This document shows, piece by piece, positions 1 to 13,772 of a DNA stretch of 64,000 bases (positions are counted from its first letter, which is position 1; every line of letters begins with the position of its first letter). Source of the stretch: Chrysomallon squamiferum (lineage: Eukaryota > Mollusca > Gastropoda > Neomphalida > Peltospiridae); NCBI GenBank assembly GCA_012295275.1, contig CM022679.1:2584116-2648115 (forward strand). The letters are read 5' to 3'. Made by a program: the position numbers and the translations under genes. The notes beneath the pieces were generated by a model. It worked only from the letters and a program-made list of their open reading frames with translations. It was not told where the DNA came from and did no database searches.

Positions 1-197
1 AATTGTGAGTCTACATGTAGTCCAAGTTATATATATATATATATATATATATATGATACATTAATATTAAAATGTATTTAAGTATCTTTAAAATATTTTC
101 ATTTCTTTCTCCCACCATTTCTCTTTCTCTCTTCCTTTCTTTTTTCTGCCCTGCTCTTTCCTTGCTTTGTTTAATTAAAGTATTTGTGTCACTGCAG

Positions 198-1165
198 TAC
201 TGTGACTCCAGACCAGTGTCAACACGAGGGCTCCACAGTGCACCTCACCATCATGGACCACGATGTCGTGTTTCAAAACGACTTCGCTGGCGAAGTTTTC
301 CTTGCTATGAGTGACGTTCCGGGTGTTGACGGAAGAGAAATTTCAAAGTTTGAAGCTCTAAACACAATCAACTTGCCCCTTCTACAGCTCAAACAGAAAT
401 GTTAGTATATCTGTATTCATTTCTTTTTTTTTTAATACAATCATTTTGACCTTTCTACAGCTCATCAGAAATATTATTATGTTTGTATTTATTTAATTTC
501 CTTTCTTTGATATAGTCATTTTGACTTTTCAGCTGCACAAAAATTATAGAATTTCAAAAATGTATTTTGTGATATTCAACTGTAGTAGTTGTTTTATGAT
601 ACAGTATTCTGTTATTGAGGGTGTTTATATTTAACTTTTTTCTTCAAGACAGTAGCTAATGTGTAGGTCACTGTTGCAGTGCTGATGTTTACATGATACA
701 AGAACAGATCTCCATCATTGTTTTTTTATATATTTTTTATCCTGCATGATACACTGATATGATTTTCCTGTATATTTAATTTTGAATATTTTATTTAATA
801 TCAATTTTGTTTATATATATAGTTTGCTTGCTTAAAATCTTTTTTTTTTTATTTGAGACATAATGCAATAAAAAAAAGGAACTAAATGGAAAAATAATTA
901 TACTATTCTTTTTATTCTGTTTATCAACAAGTATTTTTATAAAACATAATCTTTAAGAATAAAATTAATAATTAATTAATGATGAAAATATTAATCTTAC
1001 GATTAAAATGACAATGATAATGGTAATGATGTTGTTGTTGATGTTGTTGTTGCAGCTCACAGTGCCTTGGACATTCTCTCTCGGCGGACAGGTGACAAAG
1101 ATGCTCAGGAATTTGTGAAAAAACGAATCCGAGTGGAGGAGTTAGCTCTCAGTGCAACCACGTAA
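198..1165 (+). CDS. Munc13-like C2 protein (BAIAP3/UNC13D family), last two exons, partial
   Basis: Two exons are supported: 198-400 (acceptor CACTGCAG, donor GTTAGT) and 1056-1165 (acceptor GTTGCAG, stop TAA 1163-1165). They join in phase. The first exon encodes the second half of a C2 domain, with LTIMDHD as a C2 calcium-loop strand followed by NDFAGEVFLAM and DVPGVDG. The second gives a short tail including DAQEFVKKR, which closely resembles the extreme C-terminus of BAIAP3 and Munc13-4. These proteins tether and prime secretory vesicles and dense-core granules through C2 and MUN domains. Everything N-terminal lies left of the window. The upstream intron (1-197) contains a short TA run. 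I cannot separate BAIAP3 from UNC13D on this fragment, so no symbol is given. The gene converges with the kelch gene to its right. Confidence 0.85.
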
Positions 1166-3668
1166 ACATCAAAACAACAGAAAACTCAACAAAACAGTTT
1201 TCATAGCTCACCAGATTACACACACAAAGACTCACCACAGTAAATAACAAAAACTCATCCTCATAATGATGAATACATAAATGTTTTTGAGAGTAAATAC
1301 TTCAATCAAATATATATCAGTGAAATCTTGAAACAAATAGGTGAATAAAATTCACAAAATTCAGTGACCAAATTTACAAATAAAAATTTGCCAAAATATT
1401 TTGTAAAAACTTTAGACAAACATGAATAAATTATTTTCAGAACAGATGGCCATGAGTAAAATTATGACCAAAGCAGCTGGGTACATGTGAATATCTGATC
1501 AACATGGTTAATTACTGTTAAGACAAACAGAGGAACATTGCTAGTGCTATATGTAACAGATTTCATATTTGAAATGTCATTTCCTCAGAATCTGACTAAA
1601 TCTTGTTTGTTGAATAGGTCACACCATTTCCAAGAAATTATTTCACAATATTCTCACTGAATTGTATACAAGTTAACAATACTGACTGTTGCTATCACAT
1701 GAAAATAATTTATATTGAATGACATTGTTTGTTTTTATACTCAACCATCATTTTATATAAAAATAGAAAATATAAAGTTGACTACTGACTGTTGCACATC
1801 ATATGAAAATGATTTGTACTCTAAGAAATTTCATGTTTTTATATTAACCCATCATTTTATCATAAAATTTATAATAGAAAGATTATTACAGGGTAACAAT
1901 TTTATTGAAAAAATGAAAATAATAAAAATTAAATCTTGATCATTTGTCAGAAATGTTCTGAAGTTTTAGTGAAGTAGACTGACATCAGAGGACAAATAAA
2001 GGCAATGTAAAATATTGTTAGGGGTGGGTTTGGAGCACAGTTGTGGGGTATGATAGTAGTTTCCATATTCTGACATAAACCTGAGACCTGATTGAGAAGG
2101 TTAAGTGTGATTTATTGAAACGTTTGAAATGTTAGTTCAAAAGATACACAAAACTCAGCATTTCAAAACATACTCATAAACGTATAGGAAATATATCAGA
2201 CAAGTTAGATCTTTAGAAATAATACCTTGTATCATTTGAAATCCTAACAATTACATCATTCTGACTTAACACACAGTTAAACATCAGTGTTTGTGTATAC
2301 AGTGTGTATTTTGATAAATATGTAAAAATTAATTAGATATCTGACAAGAAAAGACAACCCACCGACATAGAGGAATTTGTAATAATTATTTAAAATTTAA
2401 CACAAATACATTTTAAAACAAAAACAAATCTGTAATGCTCATTGTACTTGTTTGCTCTGTTTGTATATTTAAACTGTATTTTAAGATATTTGATATTTTG
2501 TGGAGTCACTTATATCTTGGTAATAAATTACTGATTATCTAATCCTGTTTTTATCATGTTCACATTATTCTTCTCTCTTTATTATCAAATTCTCTGTTAT
2601 AACAATATGGTTTTATGTTAGAATGTTCTATGATTCAATAAACACTGTTGTAAATAGGATTGTAAGCACAAAAAATTGATTAGTTTTCATAATTTTGATA
2701 AAGAGTATTAATTTTCTTAGAAGAATTAAACAAATCTGCCTGTTACTGTTGGTTCCAAAATTACAGATACTTCAAACTGACCATTTTCTGTATTTAGACA
2801 CAGTATCAGTCTGGCAGATTTCAGGGTCACCAAAAATTGCCTGTCGTTATGACAACAAACTCTATCACAGATCTTGTCTGTGACAGATATTGTCAAATTT
2901 TTATATAATATTAATACATTTATAGATTATATTACAAAAGTTTGTAAATTTTTATCATGAAATTACCATTTTTAATTCTTTTGGAAGTTTAGACGATAAA
3001 CTGATGGTATATATAACTTGGCAGCCATTTTGTTTTATTTTTCTAATTTCTGCTGTCTGATTGAATTTATGAATATAACAACAAATGGACACTAGCATCA
3101 GTAGATATTTGTAGACTGAAGTTCAAGCATCATGACAAAGCACATTACAAGCTGCCAGTAATACTTCATTATTGTACAGAACCTGTAAGGTCACAGTTAA
3201 TCATTAATGAATGTGAAGCCATTTGATTTGCGAGGTAAAATCACATAATACCTTCTTATAACTTCATAGTCATATAACACATAATCAAATGTGTATAAAT
3301 AGTGCAATATTGTTTGTTGATATTAATTATTGATTTAATATTCTTTTTAAAGATTTATTTGTATTAAGCACAGAAAATGTGGCTGAGTTACATTAGAAAA
3401 ACTGTATGTTTTGTGACAAATTGTTAAAATGTTTATACTAAAAGAAGAGAATTAATCTTGAGATATTTCTAAATCATCCTACTTGTCTGTGTGCACTTGT
3501 AATAAATATTAATTTTAAAAACAATTATTAAAAATGTTTTAAAATTTTAAAATTCAAATGTTACAGAAATTTGCAAGTATTTTATTGTATCATATCATGG
3601 CTTCTTTTTAAAGGTATTATTTTATTATTTTAAAAATTATTTCTGGTCTTTATTTATTTATTTATCAA

Positions 3669-3730
<62 letters not shown>

Positions 3731-4036
3731 TCTGTAATTTTCACATAAAAAATATAGAAATACAAAACAGTCATTGAAAATGTATAATAAAAATGTATTG
3801 TGTTGTATGATAACGAACATAAATGTTTATTGTTGTATGTTTTGTATTAAAGTTTTCACTGGTTGTTACTATTATATCAAATGTTTGTTGCATAATTAAC
3901 ATAATTAACACAATTAACATCTCTCCAATATAATACCGAATAAACTTTTTTGAAATATTTTTTTTTATTAATGTATTGATTTATTTTTATTATTTTATAA
4001 TTATTATTTATTTTATTTTATTTTAGTCATTATTAC

Positions 4037-4088
<52 letters not shown>

Positions 4089-5624
4089 TTGGATTAATTA
4101 GTTTAAAATAAATGTTATGAATAGTCTAAATGAAGTTTGGTCACAAGATATATTATTTTATTTAAAAAAAAAATTTGCTCTATGTTGTATTTATTTTTTG
4201 TATATTTCATAAATATTTTTCATTCACTGAGTACTCCATCTGAGTTTTGTGCAAACATTGCTTGTTTGTTGTTTTAACTTGTTTCAAATAAAAAATATCT
4301 TCAATAATATTCTGGTCTTCATTCAAATGATATTAAATATACTAATATACGTTTGTTTATAAATAAACTTAAGTAAATTGTAGAAAACTGTTACAAATAT
4401 AACAAATATACTTCTCTTCACAGTTCCACAGGGCACCATTAAAGGCAAAATAAAAAAAGACAATAATTAGGATGCCTACCCACATAGTAAACAAAATTTA
4501 GAAAGTATTTTTAAAAAATAATTTTAATATTTAAAATAAATCCTTTATTAGGTCATTTCAGACTGCACCCAACGTTCCAGAAATAGCAATCCTAAGTGAA
4601 AGTCGAAGTTAACTCTCCCATTGATGCAAACTGAAAAATGTATTATGTTTCATGGGAAGACTATTAGTAATAGCATGTGTTCGGCATACAACAGATGATA
4701 ACAAATAGTAAGTGTGCCCTGGTAGGTTCATTAAGTAATAATGTTGTTTTTTTGTTTGTTGTTTTTTTCTTCTTCCTTTCCTAGAAACAACTCTATTGTC
4801 AGTTGTTGCAGTTGATACAATCACTAGTTCGTTTAGCGAAAGAGTTATTGCCCTTAGCCAAGGGAGATAAAATGTAGTATGGCGTTTTGACTGTTATGCA
4901 GTAAAGGATTACTTTGTGCTTGTTACTTTTTCTATGATGTTACAACAGCGAAGTTCTAAGATATCAAATAACCATAATTTTTTAGCATGGACATATGTCA
5001 TTAAACAAGTAATTACTGCCAGCATCAACTGTATAATATTTATCTGTTTATTTTATGCTGAAAACAGTTTCCGTTTTTCTCACCGCAGTAATGTTAAAAT
5101 ATGTTGCCGTGTTATTAAATAATTATTAATTTATTATTTTTGAAACTAAATTTAATACTGTTTTTGATGAAAAAAATTCAGACAGTTACTGACATTTTAT
5201 TTACATTTTATACGTAAAACATTAACTACAGGAAGTAAAAATCCAATATTTTTTTTCACATAATTTTAGAACATGGACATTCAAATCTATTTTAAAAATG
5301 ATAATAATAATCATTATTATTATTATTATTATCTCTTAAATGGATGAATGAAAAAACGAAAGACTAGAAAAAGAAGAAAAGTAAACAAAGATGAAAGAAT
5401 GTAAATGAAAGGAGAGATTCGCAAAACTGTTCAGTAATATGTCAAACAGCTCATTTTATATTATTTTTATTTTTTAATTTAATTATTGGCTTTTTTCTTT
5501 TTTCTTTTTAATTCTTATGAAAAATAAAACAAAACAAAGATAAATGTATATTTTACTTAAACTGATTATATGCATCCTGTTGCTTGCACAAATTAATATT
5601 AAAATTTCATAAGGCCTATCTGTG

Positions 5625-5680
<56 letters not shown>

Positions 5681-5845
5681 ATTTTGATATTTATTGATAT
5701 TTTTAAATTTTACCGTTATTCAGAAATACAAACATTAAAACTTCACAAATTCCATTACATTGTGATGATTCAAGATGAATTATTTAAATTTTAATCAAAT
5801 CATGTTGAGCATATATTTTAATTATCATTAAAAAAGACGATTTAT

Positions 5846-5889
<44 letters not shown>

Positions 5890-5899
5890 CTCAATAGTA

Positions 5900-5935
<36 letters not shown>

Positions 5936-6069
5936 GAAGATGAAATTTAATTTTTTTTTTAAAACACTAAAGAAAAAGAGAAAAGAAAAGAAAAGAAAGA
6001 AAGTAAAAGAAGCAGAAAGCTGCAGCTACTTCTAAAGTTTGTTCTCGAACAACAGCGAGTTTCTAATTG
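1166..6069. other. Intergenic/3' UTR stretch with microsatellites, no gene seen
   Basis: This stretch lies between two convergent genes and probably holds long 3' UTRs. It is very AT-rich. Simple repeats include a TA run at about 3671-3727, ATT runs at about 4040-4087 and 5628-5679, and AAT runs at about 5850-5933. A small hairpin at 4845-4870 pairs GTTATTGCCCTT with AAGGGAGATAA. From memory, motifs of this kind are frequent in mollusc genomes, but I cannot verify that here. The short open frames have no codon pattern or splice context that would make them genes. Confidence 0.6.
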
Positions 6070-8005
6070 TCAGTACGATTCTGTAATATCTTCTGTGCCT
6101 GCTAGTACCATGTGTCTCCGCGGTAAAACTGTTTTATTGCAGGCAAAACCCCACACAGGCTGGTGCAGCTTCTCCGCCATGCTGCTCACAGAAAATCTCT
6201 TCAGATCCAAAACCATGATGTCATCAAACACGTCATTTCCGTATTTACCACCTAGAAGGAGAATTTCATTCTTGCAAACCGCTACTCCAAAGAGAGCCCT
6301 GGTGAAGTGGGGTAGAGTAGCTGTTTGTTTGAAGGTGTAACAGTCAGTAGAACGAAGAATCTCGCCTGTCGGACAGATCAAATGAATCTCATCGTCACTC
6401 ACAACTGGTCTCGACAGACCGCAGGCAAAGGGGAGAGTACTCACAACACACGACGTCCGCACTTTGGGATCATAGACTTGGACTGTAACAGTCGGGTTTT
6501 CTCTGTCCACGTAACCACCAAAAAGATACACTTTGCCTTGGCACACGGCACAGGACATTCCCCAGACCGCCTCAGTTATTTCTCCACAGTTGGACCACTC
6601 GTTCTTTTCCATATTGTACTCTTCGACAGACGAGGTCACAAGCAAACGTCCTTGAGGAGAATGACCGACTGCTCCGCCAAGCGAATAAAGTTTCCAGCCG
6701 ATAGGAACGAGAGCGTGACCTCGTCGACCCACCAGCATCGGCGCGCACACGTGCCAGTCGTTTTCGTCACTTTTATACAAAACTAAACCTTGTCTTGTGT
6801 CTCCGCCGCCGCACACGTAGATGTCATTTGCACACACACAAGACGCTGTTCCCGAATCGAATCCAAATGGAAGAGGAGCCAAGCAAAACCACTTCCTCAG
6901 AATCAAGTTGAAACAGGACACGGACTGGTTGCATTTAAACTTTGACTCTCCGGACATAGCGCCGCCTATTATGACGATGCATTCGTCCATGTGAGTTTCG
7001 TGGCGGTATTCCAGCTGCGGTAGCGATGTCTCCTTTTCCCTGCGAGGATCTGACTGAATACTCTGGGCTTCCTTAATCAAATCAAAGCATTCGTTGTTAT
7101 CTTGAAGCATCCTGTTTCTCTGCAGCGTATTTTTTAGATATTCAGCACTCACCAGAGGCAGACGAATATGTTTTAAAACGAGGCTGAGATTTTCCTGTCG
7201 ATTCTCGACGTCACCTTTGGCCCAGAAAATAACAGCATCAAGAACAGCCTCTTCATTGGGGACAACGAGCTGTTCATCTTTTATTAAAGAAATCAGCTCC
7301 GAGAGAGAAAGAGTCTGGAATTTCTTCGTATTGGAGAAAGCCACGAAGTTTTTCAATATTGCTTTTCGAGTGGCCGCTTCCAACTTGACTGATTTCGTTT
7401 GCTTGGCCAACTTGAACAAGGCAATGGTGTTGACGGTGCTGACGTGTTGTGACAGAAAACTGTCACATTTCCTTTTCAGACTTTTGATGCCGTACACGTG
7501 AGACACTCGTAGCAGCTGGTGGCCGTTCTTTTCGCTCAGCTCGCAGTCTCCGCAGTAAATGAACTTGAGCACGTTGGCGAGGACTTGCTTCGTGACGTTG
7601 TGTACGAACAGCTTGTCCGCCGTCGACTCGCGGTTTCCGTTGAAGAGTCTGGCGTGGAAGTACGGCGACGCTGCGGCCAGAACGACGCGGTGACAACGCA
7701 GAACCTTCCCCTCGACGACTAGCACCAGATCAGTGTACAGATGTCGCTTCCACATGTCCACCAAACTGCACGCGAGGTCCGCTAAATGAGTGGCCTGAGT
7801 GACGTCATTCTGGTCGTTTGGCGGAGAAATGGTCTCTTTTAATCCAGGACCTTTCCTTAAACATGGATCAAGTTTTATTATTAAAAAGCACACTCTAACT
7901 ACACCACAATAAAAGTAACACATTAAACCAGCGAAAGAAGGAATTTATACCATAGTTTTTAGAAATTAGAAGCAATAAAGAAAGAGCCTAAAAGAGGAGA
8001 TGATG

Positions 8006-8056
<51 letters not shown>

Positions 8057-8780
8057 TCTAATTACAAATACATTTTATAGCAGGAATAGTAGTAGTAATA
8101 GTATTAGTTATAGTAGCAGCTGCAGCAATAGTAGTTGCAGTAGTAGTAGCAGTAGTAGCAATAATAATGATTGTAGCAGAGCAGCAGTAGTAATAACACT
8201 AGATGTAGTAGTAATAGTACAAGTAGTAGTAGCAGCAGAAGTGGTGGCAATAATAGCAGTTGTTGTAGTAGTAGTTTAGTCGTAACATTAATGGTTTGAC
8301 AACAGCAGTAGCAGCGGTAACGGCAATGATAGAAATAAAACATAATTCAGTTTTTAATGATGAATAGCCGCAAACAGAAATTTTTAAAAATACTGTGGAT
8401 AGCATATAAATAATGACAAACTTTGAACATTTGTTAATATCTGTTTTAGTTATTAAACATTTACAGTTATAAATGTATTTATCCACTGTCAGCATTGACA
8501 GGACAATGTTAAACTGAAGACAGCTGAACTAATCATCATTATGATCATCATCGCTATATATCATTTTATTCAAAAATAATTATTATGAGATTTAACATTT
8601 TCATGATACTAACCTTTGCCCGTAAAAATAAAGAAATAAAATATAAAATAATATCTTCAAAAACGGTAAAAACAGGAATAAAGTATCATTTTTATATAAA
8701 AATAAACACAGCATATTAACATACAAAACTGTATTACAAATATCTTACCTTGGTCTATTCCTTTTGATCGGATACGACAT
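6070..8780 (-). CDS. BTB-BACK-Kelch (kelch-like) protein, two exons
   Basis: Exon 1 is only 32 coding bases (8780-8749, start MSYPIKRNRPR) and ends at donor GTAAGAT. Exon 2 runs 7855-6070 and ends in TGA. Total coding is 1818 nt, 605 residues. The open frame upstream of 7855 is intron read-through, because the TTTAAG acceptor joins exon 1 in frame. A BTB domain (about residues 35-140, with FHARLFNGNRES and FIYCGDCELSE) is followed by BACK (about 145-250, including VVPNEEAVLDAVIFWAK) and a kelch propeller (about 300-590). Blades show IVIIGG, IYVCGGG, LYSLGG, VYLFGG and ILLLGG. The blade around EIHLICPTG lacks the double glycine. Proteins of this plan usually act as substrate adaptors for Cullin-3 ubiquitin ligases. 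The exact subfamily is not recognised. It is divergent with the EF-hand gene at 10173. Confidence 0.95.
7982..8325. repeat. AAT microsatellite and degenerate TAG/TAA tract
   Basis: An AAT run at about 8003-8055 is followed by an imperfect array of AGT, AAT and AGC triplets. It lies inside the single intron of the kelch-like gene. Leucine-rich and tyrosine-rich open frames on the minus strand here are artefacts of the repeat. Confidence 0.85.
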
Positions 8781-9849
8781 TTTAGTAACTAGATATCCAG
8801 CTCTACACGGGCAAACGAAAATTCGACATCCTTCTTCCCTCGCTTGGGCTTATCTCCAGGGAGAAAATATACACAGCTAAGCTAATCCTAATCCGCCCCA
8901 AAAGCCAGGGTTAATAGCTATTAAAGCGAAAACATTCGCGGATAATCCTCCATCTGTTAACAATGAAACTGAGAAATTAGTTATATCAGAAAAAGCAAAA
9001 CCTGATCAGCGACAATCAATGACAGCGACGCCTTAATGCAAAGCACAGAATCAGGAAATAGTTATTTTACTTATGTTAACTCAGTGCGAGATAAAACTTT
9101 GATGTGTTTTAATATATAAATATATAGTACATACTCGCACATATGTATACCCACAACCATAAAAAGAAATACCGAGATCAAAAGTTTTTATTATTTATTT
9201 ATTTATTTATTTATTTATTATTATCTCATATATTAAACGATTAATGGTAAGTGAAAAATATGCCTGAAGGAAACATAACTTGAACAAAAAAACAGAGCTG
9301 ATGAATAAATGAATGTATCAATGAATAAGTAATATTTCGGATATTAAGCCTAAAAATAGAATTTTAGAAATCCCCTTCATTCATGTGTAAATGTATGGTA
9401 AATATGTATGAAATGAATGGATGAAATAATGAAATAAAAATAAAAAAATGAAATAAAAATGAATGAATGAAAATAAAATGAAAAATAAATAATAAATAAA
9501 TATTAATAAAAAATAAAAAGAAATAAACGAATGAATGATAAATAAAAATAATGAAATAAATGAATGAATGAAGGAAATAATGAATAAATGGAATAAAGGA
9601 ATAATGAAATAAACGAATGCGATAATAAAACAATGAATTAACGAAATAATGAAACAAATAATGAATTAAATAAAATAATTAATAAATGAAATAATGAATC
9701 ATTGAAATAACGAAAAATGAATGAAATAACGAACGAATTAAATAATAAATAAATAAATATAAAATTAATTCATTCATTAATCAAACATTTAAATGCGTGC
9801 AATAAAAAAAAAAAAAGTGAGTTGCAAGGTTAATTCACACAATTATGTC
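8781..9849. other. Intergenic region between divergent kelch-like and EF-hand genes
   Basis: The first part (about 8781-8960) has less extreme composition and probably holds the 5' leader and promoter of the kelch-like gene. From about 9360 to 9765 the sequence is a degenerate tetranucleotide-type array built from AATG, AAAT and TAAA steps, which creates a spurious phenylalanine-rich frame on the minus strand. No gene is visible. Confidence 0.6.
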
Positions 9850-9889
9850 ACAACTATTTTCTGTTTTCACTGGCACTGACGTATATTTC

Positions 9890-10077
9890 CAGTTCAAACA
9901 TTTTCACTGGATATCTGAGGAGGATCGTGCAGAACGAATTTCATGAATGGTCACGTGATTAATTTTTACAATATAAATAAGTGAAATTTCATCGTGTAGT
10001 CACTTCATCGTCTTCCAGTGTTTGGTTTTTTTTTTTTGTCAGTTTTTCTGAAGGGTTGGAGGAATTATTTTGTTCAA
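9890..10077 (+). promoter_or_regulatory. Promoter and non-coding first exon of EF-hand copy A
   Basis: A TATAAATA box lies at 9972-9979, with a CACGTG site 15 bases upstream at 9952-9957. The leader ends at a GTAAGT donor (exon end 10077), and the coding exon opens at acceptor TTTTACAG (exon start 10170). The same box order, CACGTG then TATAAATA then a conserved leader, occurs at the inverted copy near 55.2 kb. That independent conservation supports a real core promoter. The transcription start is expected near 10000; this is inferred, not seen. Confidence 0.75.
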
Positions 10078-10172
10078 GTAAGTATTTTTATTTCTTTAAT
10101 ATTAATTCGTTTACATTTAATATCAATGTAAAGAACTGAAATAACAATGAAAAATTACTATTTTTACAGAAA

Positions 10173-10827
10173 ATGAAGACCACATATTTCTTGCTAGTTC
10201 TGTTGACCTTGACCTTGGTTCCTGAAAACGTGGACGGCTGGTTCTTCCGATCCGTGCGAAGAATTCGCGTCAGTCCGTATCACACACTTGGTTGTATGGC
10301 GGCCTGTAAGTGGGCCAGGAGCTGGGCATGCAAGGTGTGCAAGAGGAAGAGAGGACTGGACGTGCGAGCTCCTCCAGCAGAGGTATTTACCAAGTATTTG
10401 CTTTTCTCGTGTTTAAATTAGAACAATATGTACATGTTCTTTGTAATCGCTATATAATGAAAATGTCGTTTTTGAATTTTCAGGATGCTGACGATGTCGC
10501 AGCTTTGAAAGAACTGGATCTGAATGGAGATGGTTTTGCTGACCTGCATGAAATCGCTGTAGCATCGGGTCTGAAACCCACAAACATGGTTCAAATGAAA
10601 AAATTCCACGCTGCAGATAGCGATGGTGACGGCAAACTGAACGCAGCTGAATTGGACGATTTCAACTTCGTGGATAAAGATGAACGTAAGTAACAATTCA
10701 AAACGCGTGTAATTTCACATCTGCTAATTCAAAAATCTGAAACTAATAACAAATTTTTCTTGCAGTTGTAGAAGCTGTCGATGAAGATGGAGCTGACGAC
10801 GCTGGAAACGATGGCGTCGTAGCTTAA
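10173..10827 (+). CDS. Secreted cationic four-Cys peptide plus EF-hand precursor, copy A
   Basis: Coding exons are 10173-10382, 10484-10685 and 10766-10827 (474 nt, 157 residues), all with canonical GT/AG sites and consistent phase. Residues 1-22 form a signal peptide (MKTTYFLLVLLTLTLVP...). Residues 23-60 hold about eleven Arg/Lys and no acidic residue, begin WFFRSVRRIR, contain four cysteines (41, 45, 53, 56; C-x3-C-x7-C-x2-C) and end in KRKR, a plausible proprotein-convertase site. The rest is acidic and carries two canonical EF-hand loops, DLNGDGFADLHE and DSDGDGKLNAAE. The signal peptide plus cationic segment occupies the first coding exon and the EF-hands the second. A polyadenylation signal lies at 10861-10866. 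The function is unknown to me. An antimicrobial or signalling peptide precursor, or a matrix or biomineral protein, are candidates. Confidence 0.9.
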
Positions 10828-10869
10828 AATAGTAATTTGTAAACTGGGATGAAAAGGTTTAATAAAAGC

Positions 10870-13522
10870 TACTAAAATTATTACTCGTTTGTCATTTATA
10901 TTTGTAATTTTAAAAGTAAAACGTACAAATGTTCAACTGATCACTAAACATTAGTATCAACGCTACTCGCCTAATCCACTGAAACTTCATTTGTCCTGTA
11001 GAAAAATGTTTACCTTGTATGCCAAAATGACTTCACAAAAATATTTGAATGCTGCAATAAGAAAAAAAGTTAGGCAGAATGAAAAACGTTTCATCAAAAT
11101 TAAACGTGTACATTGTATATAGCGAAAGATCATAAGGATGTCAACTGGTTTTATTTCTATTCAACTCGGAATTTTGGACAATTTGAAATGAACAGCATTT
11201 TCAAATGGATTTCAACTTCATATATGCGAAACGTAGGGTGTAGTAATTAAACAAAATTAATTTAGAAGAGTTGTTGATGGTGATATTTTGCTTGTGTGGG
11301 TGGGTCCGTTTAAATCCATTATCATAAAACTTATTTTGGTCGTATACTATAAATTGACCACACATCTACTAATAGCCGACAGCAGATGGAAACTGGTTCT
11401 GGAGTAGTGAATGCGCCGTTTCGTTATTTGATTTTAATTACATCGTGTTCCTATATACAAATTCATGCATAATTCCATTAATAAGTATTAAATATTACAA
11501 CTGAAAATTACACCGTTATCCAAAACTTCTAATACATTTTCAGAACCTCAAATTTAAAAATAAAATAAAAATTTGTATTCTTATTGGTGTTATTCTGCAC
11601 TTTGTTTTTTCTTCATCTACTAGTCAATTATATATATTTATATATATATATATATATATATTCATTATATATATTTTTTTTTTTATATATATCTCCAACG
11701 AAGGTTCGTTCGGCTGATTTCGCTTCAGAATCGGCTCGGCTCGGTGTGGACCCGAACAGAGCTACTGTCCACTCCCAACAGAACTACAATTGACTTGTAA
11801 TGCTCCTAACAATACACAGGATTAATGTCAGCCTGTTTATTACCACTTTTTTCATCGTAAAAGCTGGATGTGATTTATCTGTCAGTCTGGTGTTCATATC
11901 ACACTTTGGGGCATTGTCCAGTTCTGCAGTCTCTTTATTTTGAACGAACGGAGAAATACGAAGCCTTTCGTAACAGCCGATTCCGTGCACTCGTTAATTA
12001 TCTTGTTTATTGTTTTAATAAAGTCGGGTCAGAACTGAGTGATCCAGTTTCGTGCTTACGAGACGATCCGAATATTAAAAATCTAACACATAATTTTAAC
12101 ACTGTGTAATGGTAATAATAATAATAAGTCCTAATTTAAAAAAAATAAATAAATATAAAATATGTTGTAATAGATGAAATTACACACACACACACAATAA
12201 TAATGGAGGATATGATTAAAACAGTCCTAATTTAAAAAATATAATCATAAATGGATCTTTAATATCATGGCGATGATGTTTTGGCTCTGGTGCTATATGG
12301 AATGAATATATTATTTGTATCGTGTCCAGCAGTGTGAAAACAAGAAACACTTAGCAGTGATGTGAATAATTTATAGAAATAAAGGCACCATAAAACTTCA
12401 AACCTTATCTCATCGCCGGTAATTTGTATCACTCTAACCTGTTACAAACTGGAAAAAAAAAAAAAAAATAATAATAATAATAAAAAATGATAATAATAAT
12501 ACATTTTTTTTTTTTTTTTTTTTAATTTTGATTTTTCATGTAATTTAATTTCTGTGTTAACAGGGCCCCCCGCCCATCCCACGAACCTTTAATGCCCCGC
12601 CGCTCCAAGGTCTACATTCAGCTCTGAATGAACGTGCTGGAGGAAATTGCGAATAAGAATAAAAATAATGGCGCCTAACGTGCGCCGAGTAATAATAATT
12701 ACGATACATGAATAAAAGCGATTATTTTGTTGTTGTTGTTGTTTGTTGTTGTCTGTTTGTTCGATTGTTTGTTTGTTTACAGCAGATATGATGTCAAATT
12801 ACATCAAAGACAATGGCGACTCGTGAAACACGTGACATTTTAACTGAATATAAAGAAATATTAAAACACTGAGATTTGCTTTGCCTGACTAATTAATTGG
12901 TATAATTATACGTGGTTACAATAATTAGTCCGAAAGAGATAAAGTGCTTTTAAATTATTTTACTATTTCCATCAAACACCATATCTCTTAAAAATTATCT
13001 AGTATGATGAAATTTTGTAAAAAGAAAAAGGTAATGACGTCATTTCGTTGATAAAGGTCTGATTACCAGCTGTTGTGGGAAAAAACAGATATGTGGTCCG
13101 GATTTAAAAGAAATTAAACTGTAGACAATTTGTTCAGCCTACTTGGAAGTTGTTTGAAACTTGACTCTCCAATTATGAACTTCTTTAACCTGTTCAAATT
13201 TCAGCAACATTTATAAACATCAATCTCTTTGGTGTTTTTCAGTGTCTGTGACATTTTTATTTCATTTTGAGACGCTTAAAAAATGTCAGTCTAATGTAAA
13301 AATTCTGCAATGTTATAGTGATGAAGCCACTGAGACATAGTAATTTTCTGTGACAACAACTCGAGTTAATAAATTATTGAAACAACAGACTATTTTTGTG
13401 TTCATTTTTAACAACAGTTTGAAGCAACTTCATGTTTCCTGTCGATCAAGAATGGAAGATGGAAACCTTGCTTTTGACACAAACACGTCTACTTAATCGT
13501 TCTCTTTCTCTCTATATCTCCG

Positions 13523-13595
<73 letters not shown>

Positions 13596-13702
13596 ATATA
13601 TCTCTCTCTCTCTCTCTCTCTCTCGCTCGCTCGCTCTCTGTTTCTTTCTCTCTTTCTCAGTCTCTTTTTCTCTCACTCTCAGATTGTTTTTCTGTTTCTC
13701 TC

Positions 13703-13772
<70 letters not shown>

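Noticed and set aside
6095-7722. Several plus-strand frames across 6.1-7.7 kb
   Set aside because: They are antisense shadows of the kelch-like exon.
7856-7923. N-terminal extension of the kelch-like protein (MCYFYCGVV...)
   Set aside because: This is intron read-through. A proper acceptor at 7856 joins the short first exon at 8780-8749 in frame.
8104-8495. Leucine- and tyrosine-rich open frames on the minus strand
   Set aside because: They are readings of triplet microsatellites in the kelch-like gene's intron.
12560-12700. GC-rich island resembling a SINE or RNA gene
   Set aside because: I could not find tRNA-like boxes, termini or a fold that I trust.
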